The notes beneath the pieces were generated by a model. It was not told the DNA's origin and ran no database searches. It saw only the letters and a program-made list of their open reading frames with translations. Position numbers and translations under genes: made by a program. 64,000 nucleotides of DNA, from positions 1-64,000 of the forward strand of contig CAVPVK010000003.1 in NCBI GenBank assembly GCA_963709175.1, in the 5' to 3' direction. Every line of letters starts with the position of its first letter. The stretch's first letter is position 1. Below, piece by piece: positions 18,136 through 25,855 of the stretch. Origin of the DNA: JANXQG01 sp963709175 (GTDB lineage Bacteria > Planctomycetota > Planctomycetia > Pirellulales > Thermoguttaceae).

Positions 18136-19080
18136 ATGAGTACGATACTCACAGAACCCGGCAACCGTTCTGCGACTTCGGCCGCCGAGCGACTCCGCCG
18201 GACCATGGCGGCTGTCCGGGTTTCCATCCGTTGGTTTGGCATTCGCCGCAGCCTCACGGCCGAGCAGAAGGCCGAGGCCGCCGAGCCCTTTGGCGCCGAG
18301 GCCAAATTCCTGTCGGCTGGCAAGAAACTGCTGGACAACACCGCCCCGGCCTACAAGGCTGTCACCACCGTCCGCGGCAAGGTGATCTCGTTCTGGAAGT
18401 CGATGTCGCTGCCGTACCCCGAATCGGGTATTCGGTTGATCCGCCAGGACCGGATCGGCGGCTTCACCGCGCAGATGCGCGAGTTCCAGGACGAGTTGGC
18501 CGAGTCCGTCTCGAATCTCGACCGCCACTACAGCGAACTGAAAAACGCCGCACGGCATCGACTGGGCTCGCTCTACAACCCAAGGGACTACCCGGAGTCG
18601 CTCTCCGCGATGTTCGGCATCGAGTTCGATTTCCCCAGCGTCGAGGCGCCGCAGTACCTTCAGCAACTCAACCCCCAGCTCTACGAAGAGGAGTGCCGCC
18701 GCGTGCAGCAGCAGTTCGACGAAGCGGTAAGGCTGGCGGAAGAGGCCTTTGCCGCCGAATTGGCCAAGCTGGTCAGTCACTTGACCGAGCGGCTCTCGGG
18801 AACCGAAGACGGCAAGCCGAAGACGTTCCGCAATTCTTGCGTCGAGAACCTTAACGAGTTCTTCCTGCGGTTTCGCCAGCTCAACGTCCGCTCCAGCGAG
18901 CAACTCGACAGCCTGGTGGTCGATGCCCAGCGGGTAATTCGCGGTGTCGATCCGCAAGATTTGCGCGACAATGCCGCCTTGCGACAGCATGTTGCCACTG
19001 AGATGTCGCGGGTCGAGAGTGTGCTCGATGGCATGCTTATTGACCGGCCGCGGCGGAACATCCTGCGGCGTCCCCGCTGA
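18136..19080 (+). CDS. Hypothetical helical protein, 314 aa
   Basis: Predominantly alpha-helical protein with a short recognisable core (FWKSMSLPYPESGIRLIRQ, LYNPRDYPESLSAMFGIEFD) and Glu/Gln-rich helices suggestive of coiled coils (about 185-260). No catalytic motif is evident. It could be a scaffold or a substrate of the ubiquitin-like pathway encoded downstream; no evidence separates these. The start is supported by position and by the closely spaced genes around it. Confidence 0.55.
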   Translation: MSTILTEPGNRSATSAAERLRRTMAAVRVSIRWFGIRRSLTAEQKAEAAEPFGAEAKFLSAGKKLLDNTAPAYKAVTTVRGKVISFWKSMSLPYPESGIRLIRQDRIGGFTAQMREFQDELAESVSNLDRHYSELKNAARHRLGSLYNPRDYPESLSAMFGIEFDFPSVEAPQYLQQLNPQLYEEECRRVQQQFDEAVRLAEEAFAAELAKLVSHLTERLSGTEDGKPKTFRNSCVENLNEFFLRFRQLNVRSSEQLDSLVVDAQRVIRGVDPQDLRDNAALRQHVATEMSRVESVLDGMLIDRPRRNILRRPR

Positions 19081-19091
19081 CGAGTGTTGCC

Positions 19092-19325
19092 ATGAAGATC
19101 GTCATTGCGCCCGGCGGGGCTGTCCGGGCCATCTACTGCGAAGCCATCAATCTTGCGGCACTGGGCAGCCCCGTCATCACGCGGGCATCGCACGTCGAGC
19201 CCGACCCAAGCGGCCAGTGGTGGGCCGATCTGTCGCCCGTCGCTGGCCCGGTCCTCGGGCCTTTTCGTTGGCGGAGCGAGGCCCTGGCCGCTGAACTTCA
19301 GTGGCTGGAAGACCATTTCCTCTAA
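19092..19325 (+). CDS. Small hypothetical protein (77 aa)
   Basis: MKIVIAPGGAVRAIYCEAIN start, Trp-rich middle (GQWWADLSPVAGPVLGPFRW) and a short helix at the end. The compact beta-rich pattern suggests a small single-domain protein. It begins 11 nt after the preceding stop and is co-directional with the rest of the operon. I do not recognise the family. Confidence 0.55.
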   Translation: MKIVIAPGGAVRAIYCEAINLAALGSPVITRASHVEPDPSGQWWADLSPVAGPVLGPFRWRSEALAAELQWLEDHFL

Positions 19326-19342
19326 CCCCAGGAGACTCCACT

Positions 19343-19804
19343 ACGAGCACGATTACGGAATATCTCGACAGCATGCAGCGGGACATCGCCCGCACCGACC
19401 TGTGGACCAAGGCCGAGGCCCAGGAATGGGCCAGCCGCTATTGGCAAATCCGCTGGGACAAGGGCCTCTCCGAAGACCAGCGGCGCGAAGCCCTCGCTGC
19501 CCATGAAAAGGAGTTCCGGCCGGTGCGCGACGTTCATACCAATGAACAAGGCAACACGGTGGTTCATCGACATCGAGACGCCGACCGTTATGTGTTCGAT
19601 GTCGATGACGACTTTCGCGCCGCCGGTTGGCTGCGATTCGACACTGCTCAGGACGCCTGGTACCACGGCGTGTGGGTCAACCCGCGGCTGCTGAAGACCC
19701 TGAGCTACTGCGAGGGCGACGTGTACCTGGTGGTCTGCGCGGATGCCGCAAATTACAACGCCGAGATCCGTGCGATGTGCTGCGTTCCATGGCGAGGGTT
19801 TTGA
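19343..19804 (+). CDS. Hypothetical protein with apparent ACG start
   Basis: About 153 residues: helical N-terminus (DLWTKAEAQEWASRYWQIRW), then a mixed domain ending VYLVVCADAANYN. The Shine-Dalgarno GGAGA at 19331 lies 7 nt before an ACG at 19343 that opens an STITEYLDSMQRD sequence, exactly where ATG would be expected (compare MSTIL at 18136). The only upstream in-frame ATG is at 19301, inside the previous gene and without a ribosome site. So either ACG is used, the base is wrong, or a mutation has weakened the gene. Confidence 0.5.
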   Translation, partial: TSTITEYLDSMQRDIARTDLWTKAEAQEWASRYWQIRWDKGLSEDQRREALAAHEKEFRPVRDVHTNEQGNTVVHRHRDADRYVFDVDDDFRAAGWLRFDTAQDAWYHGVWVNPRLLKTLSYCEGDVYLVVCADAANYNAEIRAMCCVPWRGF

Positions 19805-19805
19805 G

Positions 19806-19928
19806 ATGATTGCCTGTGACATGGACGCCGCGCAGAGCCTTTTGCTTGGCAGCGAGCCCAAAGGCAAGGTCACGGTCTATCGCCAGGTTCGCGGCAAGTT
19901 TCTTATTCCGACAGAGAAGCTGGCGTAA
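19806..19928 (+). CDS. Very small protein (40 aa)
   Basis: The ATG comes 1 nt after the preceding stop. The sequence MIACDMDAAQSLLLGSEPKG followed by KVTVYRQVRGKFLIPTEKLA looks like a small beta-hairpin protein, and the spacing implies translational coupling. Function unknown. Confidence 0.4.
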   Translation: MIACDMDAAQSLLLGSEPKGKVTVYRQVRGKFLIPTEKLA

Positions 19929-19978
19929 CAGAGCGAAGCCATTGCGGCTGAGCAAACGTGGCGGAGGACCACTTGCTT

Positions 19979-19994
19979 GGCCGCGCAGGCGGCC
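19979..19994 (+). repeat. Intercistronic hairpin
   Basis: GGCCGC/GCGGCC with a GCAG loop, followed downstream by a T-rich run (20011-20020) and the next ribosome site. One of a series of GC stems between genes of this operon. Confidence 0.45.
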
Positions 19995-20039
19995 GGCGGT
20001 GGGTCTCCGCTTTTTCTTTCCCCTCCCCTGGAGACCTGA

Positions 20040-20825
20040 ATGATGATTTCCACTCCCGAGTCGACGCCACTGGACCAGTGGCGCGAGCGCTTCGGCGGCC
20101 GACGCCGCCGCGCCCAAGCCCGCACGATCGCGGCCCTGGGCTATTTGACCGATTGTCCTGCAATCGATGGACTGGTTCCCATCGAAAAGCTGACGTTGGT
20201 CTTGCTTTATGACGAGCCGATCCGCCTGGGCCAGTGCGCCTTGCGACTGGTCGGCTACCGCGCCGCACCGGTTGCCTGGGGCGTCCGCTTCGGCGGCCGG
20301 AACGCCTGCCGATTCGTCAAGGACCTCATGCTCCAGCCGGTCCCCGGTGGCGATGGCTACCGGATCGACTTGGCGGACGAAGAACTGCTTGCGCTGGGCC
20401 TGCTGCTTGAGCGCGATATGGACCGCTGTGTCCGCTTCCATAAGCCCGTGCGCGAGTGCCCCAACCTCCCCAAGCTTTGGGCCGCCTTCTCGCCGGAGAG
20501 TGCTTCAGGCGTCACCGGCGACGGTCCTGAACTTCACGCCTACGCCGCCAGGGTCGGCGCTGATCCTGCCGAACTCTTCGAGCGTTTCCGTCGCCAGCAC
20601 CACGGCATGACACTCCTGCCGCTGCCTTGGGCCAGCCACCGCTGGCAGGATGCCCGGGCGATCTTCGCCGACTTGCACCGCTATCCCAAGCGACAGGTAT
20701 TCCGTCTCCACGGCCGTGACGACCTCGCCGGCTTTCAGGCGGCGGCCGAGTTCGATTTTCTTGACCGCTCGGGCGTCAGGTCTTTTGGCCGACGGCCGCG
20801 CCGAGCGGCCTTGGCCGCCGCGTAG
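20040..20825 (+). CDS. Hypothetical protein, 261 aa
   Basis: Starts MMISTPESTPLDQWRERFGG with GGAGACCTGA just upstream. An Arg-rich segment (GRRRRAQAR) follows, then a mixed alpha/beta body and an Arg-rich tail whose stop codon lies inside the hairpin at 20811. Conserved-looking features are LTLVLLYDEPIRLGQCALRL and HHGMTLLPLPWASHRW. I recognise no family. It directly precedes the ubiquitin-like gene, so it may be a substrate, adaptor or regulator of the pathway. Confidence 0.5.
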   Translation: MMISTPESTPLDQWRERFGGRRRRAQARTIAALGYLTDCPAIDGLVPIEKLTLVLLYDEPIRLGQCALRLVGYRAAPVAWGVRFGGRNACRFVKDLMLQPVPGGDGYRIDLADEELLALGLLLERDMDRCVRFHKPVRECPNLPKLWAAFSPESASGVTGDGPELHAYAARVGADPAELFERFRRQHHGMTLLPLPWASHRWQDARAIFADLHRYPKRQVFRLHGRDDLAGFQAAAEFDFLDRSGVRSFGRRPRRAALAAA

Positions 20826-20833
20826 GCGGCCAA
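20811..20833 (+). terminator. Hairpin upstream of the ubiquitin-like gene
   Basis: Perfect 9-bp stem (TTGGCCGCC / GGCGGCCAA, GCGTA loop) followed by a T-rich stretch. It looks like an intrinsic terminator or attenuator at the 3' end of the preceding gene. Confidence 0.6.
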
Positions 20834-20888
20834 TCTTGTGTTTCGACTTTTTTCCCCATTTCCCTGTTTATTCAAGGAGAAGGATTTT

Positions 20889-21113
20889 ATGCGTTGCCTC
20901 CTCATCAACAATGATGGTGCAGGGTTTGCCGACTACATCGACATCTCCGAGGGCACGACCGTCGACAAGCTCTTCGCCCAGCGGATCCCGCACGGCCGTC
21001 CGGCCGACTACCTCATCCGCGTCAACCGTCAGCCTTGCGCGGCCGACCAAGTCCTCCAGGAGGGCGACCGCGTGAGCATCACGCCGACCAAGATCGAAGG
21101 CGCGCTTCTCTAG
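20889..21113 (+). CDS. Ubiquitin-like (ThiS/MoaD-fold) protein
   Basis: A 74-residue beta-grasp protein: MRCLLINNDGAGFADYIDIS, then GTTVDKLFAQRIPHG, DYLIRVNRQP and VLQEGDRVSITPTKIEGALL. This is the ThiS/MoaD pattern. The C-terminus is EGALL rather than a free Gly-Gly, so three residues may have to be trimmed to expose a terminal Gly; the JAMM protease two genes down could do so. AAGGAG lies 9 nt upstream of ATG 20889. The gene is bracketed by hairpins. With an E1, E2-RING and JAMM in the same operon it is best read as a conjugated tag, not a sulfur carrier. Confidence 0.8.
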   Translation: MRCLLINNDGAGFADYIDISEGTTVDKLFAQRIPHGRPADYLIRVNRQPCAADQVLQEGDRVSITPTKIEGALL

Positions 21114-21138
21114 CCGCTTCCCCTATTCCTACACCCGT

Positions 21139-21175
21139 GGCCTGCCAGCGTGGCCCTACGCCACGCTGGCAGGCC
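21139..21175 (+). terminator. Long perfect hairpin after the ubiquitin-like gene
   Basis: 15-bp perfect stem (GGCCTGCCAGCGTGG / CCACGCTGGCAGGCC) with a 7-nt loop, between the ubiquitin-like gene and the E2-RING gene. There is no long U-tract, so it may slow or process transcripts rather than end them all. Confidence 0.7.
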
Positions 21176-21200
21176 CGTAATGTCTGAGAGGACCCTTTCC

Positions 21201-22214
21201 ATGACGAGACGAAGCAATGAAAGATTCGTCGAGGCGGCCATCGTGCTCCACGAGCGGCTCGTCGGCAAGCGGCAAGTCGTGAATGCCATCTGCTTGCCCG
21301 CCTACGCCTGGGAGAACATTCTGAAAACCCATCGGCAGATCGAGACGGCCCGAAAGCGGAACTGGCAGGGGGCCGCCAGGCGCTTGTGCGAAGACCTTTC
21401 GATCGAACTCTCCGACTGTCGCCGCCAGTTGGACGAACTCTGCCGAAAATTGGACGACACCGGCCGTTCTTCCGACCACCACGTTTCGGCCTCCGATATC
21501 TATCGTGACCTCGTGGCCTTGGAGGATGAGGTCGAATCACTCGAGGTCGATCTGAACGCAAAGGTGATCTCCGTGACGACCGAAGCGATCGAACTCGATG
21601 ATGTCTACCTGGGGCCTTTTGAGATCCGGCTTGAGTGGCAACTTCTCGGTCAGTCTCACCAGCCGTATCGCGTCGTCGCCCTCGATCCGCACCCGGCGGC
21701 CAAGAGTGACGAGATTACCCATCCCCACGTCCAGGACGAACGCCTTTGCGAGGGTGACGGCCGCCCGGCGATCGCCGCCGCGTTGGCCGCAGGCCGGCTC
21801 TTTGATTTCTTCGTGTTGGTTTCCCAAGTGCTCCACACCTACGGCCGCGGTAGCGCTTACTGCGAGCTGGACAACTGGTCCGGGGAACCATGCAGTGATT
21901 GCGGCAGCTACGTCGATGAGGACGAGCGGTACTACTGCCATCGCTGCGATGCCGTGCTCTGCGACGGTTGCTCACACTCCTGCCAGGGGTGCGATGAATC
22001 GTATTGCAGCGGCTGCCTGGCTCAATGCACCGTCTGCGGCTACGAATTCTGCTCGTCCTGCCTGGAAAACTGCCGGGATTGCCACAAGCGGGTGTGCGAC
22101 GACTGCCGCGAGGCCGGCCGCTGCCGCCGCTGTCACCAAGAACAACAAGAGGAGAACGAACATGATGCGTCAGAAGATGATCTTCAGCCCCAGCCCGTCG
22201 CGGCGGTTGCCTGA
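21201..22214 (+). CDS. E2-like domain fused to a RING-like multi-CxxC region
   Basis: A 337-residue protein starting at ATG 21201 (GAGAGGA, 8 nt spacer). Residues 1-115 are helical. Residues 120-225 look like an E2/UBC fold (YLGPFEIRLEWQLL), with HPHVQDERLC (174-183) matching the eukaryotic HPN...C active-site pattern; Cys183 is the likely thioester cysteine. From 231 to 311 there are ten Cys-x2-Cys pairs, enough for about five zinc ions in RING/treble-clef arrangements. The tail is acidic. I infer a single-chain E2-E3. The gene overlaps the JAMM gene by 53 nt. Fold assignments are by pattern only. Confidence 0.75.
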   Translation: MTRRSNERFVEAAIVLHERLVGKRQVVNAICLPAYAWENILKTHRQIETARKRNWQGAARRLCEDLSIELSDCRRQLDELCRKLDDTGRSSDHHVSASDIYRDLVALEDEVESLEVDLNAKVISVTTEAIELDDVYLGPFEIRLEWQLLGQSHQPYRVVALDPHPAAKSDEITHPHVQDERLCEGDGRPAIAAALAAGRLFDFFVLVSQVLHTYGRGSAYCELDNWSGEPCSDCGSYVDEDERYYCHRCDAVLCDGCSHSCQGCDESYCSGCLAQCTVCGYEFCSSCLENCRDCHKRVCDDCREAGRCRRCHQEQQEENEHDASEDDLQPQPVAAVA

Positions 22215-22860
22215 ACAGTCGGCCGCGCCGAGCTTGCGGTTTACGCCCACCGCCTGGGCAAAACTGCTTTTTCTACGGGATGCCGGGGATACGGAAGTCG
22301 GCGGCTTCGGGATCTCCGCAGCCGACGACCTGCTCTTGATCGAGGACGTGGAGCTTGTCCGTCAGATGTGCGACATGGCTTCGGTCGCTTTCGATGACGG
22401 GTCTGTGGCTGATTACTTCGACCGCCAGGTCGACGCGGGCGTTTCACTTGCCCGTTGTGGCCGCGTCTGGCTGCACACCCATCCGGGCGACTCTCCCCAG
22501 CCGAGTATTACGGACGAGGAGACCTTCGCGCGGGTCTTCGGTCATACCGATTGGGCGCTGATGTTCGTGCTCGCTCGCGGCGGGCGGAGCTATGCGCGGC
22601 TGCGGTTCCACGTCGGCCCTGGCGGCGACGTCGAACTGCCAGTCCAGGTTGACTATACCCAGCAGTTTGCGGCTAGCGACCATGAGAAGTGGCTGGCCGA
22701 GTATCGCGCCAATGTCGCGTTCTTGGAGCCTTTGCCCCTACTGGAATCTGGAGGTGCCGCCCTCCGTGATCCTTTCGAGGATGATTGGCTCTTGAGCTGG
22801 GATCGACTGCTGGATCGGCCGGGATTCCTTGACCGGAAGGAGCCAAGCCATGCCGTCTGA
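22162..22860 (+). CDS. JAB/JAMM metalloprotease (deubiquitinase-like)
   Basis: A 232-residue protein with a canonical JAMM site: LHTHPGDSPQPSITDEE supplies HxH, Ser and Asp at family spacing, and an upstream Glu lies in TEVGGFGIS. Such zinc enzymes cleave isopeptide bonds or process ubiquitin-like tails. GAGGAGA precedes ATG 22162. The start lies inside the E2-RING gene and the stop overlaps the E1 start by 11 nt, so the three are translationally linked. Likely roles are trimming the tag's C-terminal residues and removing the tag from targets. Confidence 0.85.
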   Translation: MMRQKMIFSPSPSRRLPEQSAAPSLRFTPTAWAKLLFLRDAGDTEVGGFGISAADDLLLIEDVELVRQMCDMASVAFDDGSVADYFDRQVDAGVSLARCGRVWLHTHPGDSPQPSITDEETFARVFGHTDWALMFVLARGGRSYARLRFHVGPGGDVELPVQVDYTQQFAASDHEKWLAEYRANVAFLEPLPLLESGGAALRDPFEDDWLLSWDRLLDRPGFLDRKEPSHAV

Positions 22861-23506
22861 GCCCAATCGTTTTACACGTCAAGATGACCTTGTGCCTCGC
22901 GCGCGTCTGGACGAAATCGGAGCGACCGTGATCGGCGTCGGCGCCATCGGCCGGAACGTCGCCCTGCAACTGGCGGCTATTGGCGTGCCGCGCATCCAGC
23001 TTGTCGATTTCGACACCGTGGACGACTCCAACCGCACGACCCAGGGCTATGCCCTGGCCGATGTCGGCATGAGCAAAGCACTGGCCACGCTGACGGCGAT
23101 CCGGCAGATCGATCCGACCATTCAGGTCGAGACCGTCGAGGACCGCTACCGGCCCCGGCTGGAAACGGCCGAGGCGGTGTTCTGCTGCGTCGATAGCATC
23201 GAGGCCCGCGCCGCCATCTGGCGGACCATCCAGCGGCGGTGTCGATTCTGGTGCGACGGGCGAATGTTGGCCGAGGTCATTCGCGTCCTCACGATCGCCG
23301 AGGCCGAGGGCCGCGAGTATTATCCCACCACGCTATTCGCCCAGTCCGAGGCCCAGCAAGGCCGCTGTACGTCGCGCTCGACGATCTACGGCGCCACGAT
23401 CGCCGCCGGGTTCATGGTTCACCAGTTCACCCGCTGGCTCCGGGGCATCCCGGTGGACCGCGACGTCTCGCTCAATCTCCTGGCCGGTGAACTGGCCGTC
23501 GGCTGA
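22850..23506 (+). CDS. ThiF/E1-like activating enzyme
   Basis: A 218-residue Rossmann-type adenylating enzyme: nucleotide motif VIGVGAIGRN (27-36), acidic metal/ATP residues in LVDFDTVDDSNRTTQGY and a candidate catalytic Cys173 in QGRCTSRSTIYG. AGGAG lies 7 nt before ATG 22850. It should adenylate the C-terminus of the ubiquitin-like protein and pass it as a thioester to the E2-like protein. Its length fits minimal ThiF-type E1s. It lacks the Cys-x2-Cys zinc pairs of many MoeB/ThiF enzymes, consistent with a conjugation role rather than cofactor synthesis. Confidence 0.85.
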   Translation: MPSEPNRFTRQDDLVPRARLDEIGATVIGVGAIGRNVALQLAAIGVPRIQLVDFDTVDDSNRTTQGYALADVGMSKALATLTAIRQIDPTIQVETVEDRYRPRLETAEAVFCCVDSIEARAAIWRTIQRRCRFWCDGRMLAEVIRVLTIAEAEGREYYPTTLFAQSEAQQGRCTSRSTIYGATIAAGFMVHQFTRWLRGIPVDRDVSLNLLAGELAVG

Positions 23507-23552
23507 TCGCTATCGTGATCGGCTTTCCCATCCTCAAACCCAAGGTTTCCCT

Positions 23553-23741
23553 ATGACCCAATCGCAACTTGACCGTGCCGTGGCGCAAGCCACAGGCGAA
23601 TCACGCCGCACCATCGCCCATCGGGGATTCACGATCGTCGGCCCCGGAATGGCCGACCTCGACGACGACACGGCGGACTCGCCACCCAGTTTTATTGACT
23701 GGGACGAACTCGACGCTGATCGTCATCGCCGAGCAGCCTGA
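23553..23741 (+). CDS. Small hypothetical protein (62 aa)
   Basis: Short protein starting MTQSQLDRAVAQATGESRRT, with an HRGFTIVGPG motif and an acidic Asp-rich middle. I associate such proteins with E1/JAB operons in planctomycete elements. The N-terminal helix resembles a small HTH or sorting segment. Function unknown; it may be an accessory or substrate of the ubiquitin-like pathway. Confidence 0.55.
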   Translation: MTQSQLDRAVAQATGESRRTIAHRGFTIVGPGMADLDDDTADSPPSFIDWDELDADRHRRAA

Positions 23742-23793
23742 TTCTGTGAAGCGATGTCTCCCATTTCCTCAAGAAAGCAAGGAGTTCTTACCA

Positions 23794-25250
23794 TTGAGTT
23801 CCTTCACCCGCCGCCTTGCGGCACAACTCCGCCCCGTGCTTCGCCGGGCACAATCCCGCCCCCGCAGCCCCGGCCCCGACGTCGGTTTCATCGGCGACAA
23901 GGAGGGGCTGATCGTGAGGGCCGTCTGCGACGGCGTCATCATCGAGCATCGCGCTGCGGCGCGGCAGCCCAAGAAACCCTTTGGCTGCCGTTTGACATCC
24001 TGGAGGACTGCGGCGACCGCCGGGACGATCCGGTCGAACTGGCCCGTGGCGAGGGCGGCCGCATAACCGCCCACTGGCAGGACCGTAGCGGACCTCGACT
24101 GGTGAGCTACGATGCCCGACCCGCTCCCGGTGCGCCGCCGCCAGTGCCAACGGCCTTGGAGGTCAATCCGCCTCGGCTCTTGGAGGCCCTGGCCGACGCC
24201 TCGGAGATCTGCGACCCTGATAGCGCACGCTTCCCGCTGGGCTATGTCCAGCTTTCCGGATCGCGGGGCGAGATCTCCGCCACGGACGGGCACCAGTTGC
24301 TCATGGTCTCAGGCTTCGTGTTTCCCTGGAAGGACGACCTGCTCGTGCCGCGCGTCAAGTTCCTCGCGTCGTCCGAACTGCCCCGCGACCAGCCTGTCGA
24401 GGTTGGCAGAAGCGGCGATCACGTGGTGCTCCGCACGGGCAGGTGGACGATCTACCTGCCGGTCAACACGGAGGGCCGTTTCCCCAAGGTCGTGCAGTGC
24501 GTGCCCGACCCGGGCGCTGCACGGTCGCGCCTGCGCCTCTCGGCCGAAGACCTGCGGTTTCTGGCGGAAAAGCTGCCGACACTTCCCGGCGGGGATCTGG
24601 AAAACTCCCCGGTTACGCTCGACCTCAACGGCCGCGTCGCCCTTCGCGGCCAGGGCAGCGGGGACAAACAACCGACAGAGATCGTGCTCGGCAACTCGGC
24701 GTATTCCGGCAAGCGAGTCCGCATCCACATCAACCGCCGCTTCCTGGGCCGTGCCCTGGAGTTCGGCATGGACGAATTGTGCCTCTATGGCAAGTCGGCC
24801 GCCGTGCTCGCGCAGGATGCCTGCCGCAAGTACGTGTATATGCCACTGGACAGCGAATCGGCGATCAAGCCGAGCAAGCAGGCCATCCGTATCCAATCCC
24901 CCAAGGGGCCGCCGACCGGCCCCGATCCAATTTCCGAAGAAAGGACAAATCCGACCATGACCATGACCGAACCAGCAGCCAGTACGGACGGCCACGCGGA
25001 AGGCAACGGTCAGGGTGAAAACAAACCCCAGGCCCACAGCAATGGCCAGGCCCGCAAGGGTCCCCATCGCAAATCCGGCCAGGACCTCGATACCCTGATT
25101 CGTCAGGCTGAGGCCGTGCGCAACTCGCTTCGAGATACGCTCTTGAAGAACAACGAGTTGCTCAAGGGGCTGAAGGCCCATCGTCGCTCCAGCCGCGTGT
25201 TGCAAAACACGATCGCCTCGCTCAGGCAGCTACGGACGCTCGGCGTCTAA
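23794..25250 (+). CDS. Sliding-clamp (DnaN-like) homologue, frameshifted
   Basis: A TTG start at 23794, behind AAGGAG, opens SSFTRRLAAQLRPVLRRAQ. The reading shifts near 23975, then continues with clamp-like features (LEVNPPRLLEALADASEI, EISATDGHQLLMVSGF, VRIHINRRFLGRALEFG). This resembles the repeated domains of DNA polymerase III beta. Residues after about 370 form a polar, Gly/Gln-rich extension with a helical end (LIRQAEAVRNSLRDTLLKNN), which may instead be a separate gene from ATG 24957. An element-encoded clamp would favour its own replication. Placing it in the ubiquitin-like operon hints that replication proteins could be tagged; that link is speculative. Confidence 0.6.
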
Positions 25251-25289
25251 AAGCTGCCGCGAGATCCTTTTGTTGCAAAGGAGAGAGTT

Positions 25290-25457
25290 TTGGGAGCAAG
25301 ACAGAAGCTCAACACGTTCCACATCCTCGGTACACTGGGGGCCGCCGGCCTGTTCGGCCTGGTAACCGGCTCTTGGGCCGTGGCGGCAATCACCGGTGCG
25401 GTGCTGGTTGGTCTGTCGCTGCACAAGGGCGACATCCGGCTCCGGTCCCGCCGGTGA
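25290..25457 (+). CDS. Small two-helix membrane protein
   Basis: A TTG start behind AAAGGAGAGAG gives 55 residues: a basic, polar start, hydrophobic segments (FHILGTLGAAGLFGLVTGSW and VAAITGAVLVGLSL) and a basic end (RLRSRR). Last gene of the ubiquitin-like operon. It pairs conceptually with the small membrane protein at 17941; both could anchor complexes. Confidence 0.5.
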   Translation: MGARQKLNTFHILGTLGAAGLFGLVTGSWAVAAITGAVLVGLSLHKGDIRLRSRR

Positions 25458-25524
25458 CCTGGCTTGGGTGTGGATCGCCCTCGGTCTGGCTTTGCTCACG
25501 GCGAGCGGCTAGACCGATGGCACA

Positions 25525-25565
25525 AAAGCACCGCCGCCACTACAGGCGTGTCGGTGCTTTCTTTT
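25525..25565 (+). terminator. Rho-independent terminator closing the operon
   Basis: AAAGCACCG/CGGTGCTTT stem (25525-25533 and 25552-25560) followed by CTTTT. It marks the end of the ubiquitin-like operon. Confidence 0.8.
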
Positions 25566-25663
25566 AGCTATGCCGCGCCCTCGCTCCGGCAACTGGCTGT
25601 CTTATTGGCGTATTCTTTGGGCCGACGAAGCGGTTTTCTTTGCAACTGGTTGCCGCCAGACCA

Positions 25664-25769
25664 TTTCCGTCTGCCCTGGCCCGAGGGCAGACGGAAGGCC
25701 GACTGGGCAGACCGATCATTGCGACTGCTGGCGGGCGATAAGCTCCGCTGCGGTGGGCAGGTGGCGGAA
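25664..25769. repeat. 106-bp direct repeat, copy A
   Basis: Identical over 106 bp to 36552-36657. Includes a perfect 12-bp hairpin (TTCCGTCTGCCC / GGGCAGACGGAA, 25665-25696) and the equivalent of the last 18 codons of the gene at 36604. Beyond 25769 similarity falls to a diverged homologue. Confidence 0.9.
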
Positions 25770-25853
25770 GGAGCTACGCCGGCCTTGCAACCCCACGGGC
25801 AGCGCGTACCATCGGGCCGTCGGCCGCTTTGCGTTCGGCCGTGATCAATCAGG
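25716..25853 (-). pseudogene. 3' fragment related to the gene at 36604-37860
   Basis: Read on the minus strand it encodes a diverged version of that gene's C-terminus: ITAERKAADGP, a one-base shift, then WYALPVGLQGRRSSFRHLPT and the shared AAELIARQQSQ end. The first part differs clearly from the full gene, while the last 54 bases are identical. It is therefore a piece of a paralogue or of an older allele, not a simple fresh duplication. Confidence 0.75.
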
Positions 25854-25855
25854 TG

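Noticed and set aside
18126..18854. A 242-residue overlapping plus-strand frame
   Set aside because: It overlaps the 314-aa gene in another frame and is Arg/Pro/Gly-rich, typical of a GC-rich shadow frame.
20889..23506. Interpretation as a thiamine or molybdopterin sulfur-carrier operon
   Set aside because: ThiS/MoaD and ThiF are shared with those pathways, but no thiazole or molybdopterin enzymes are present, and an E2-like RING protein and a JAMM protease are.
20889..25250. Interpretation as a PRTRC plasmid system
   Set aside because: PRTRC loci also pair a Prok_Ub protein with JAB and ThiF proteins, but they carry a ParB-type gene and other PRTRC families that I do not see here, and I do not expect a 20-Cys RING-like fusion in them.
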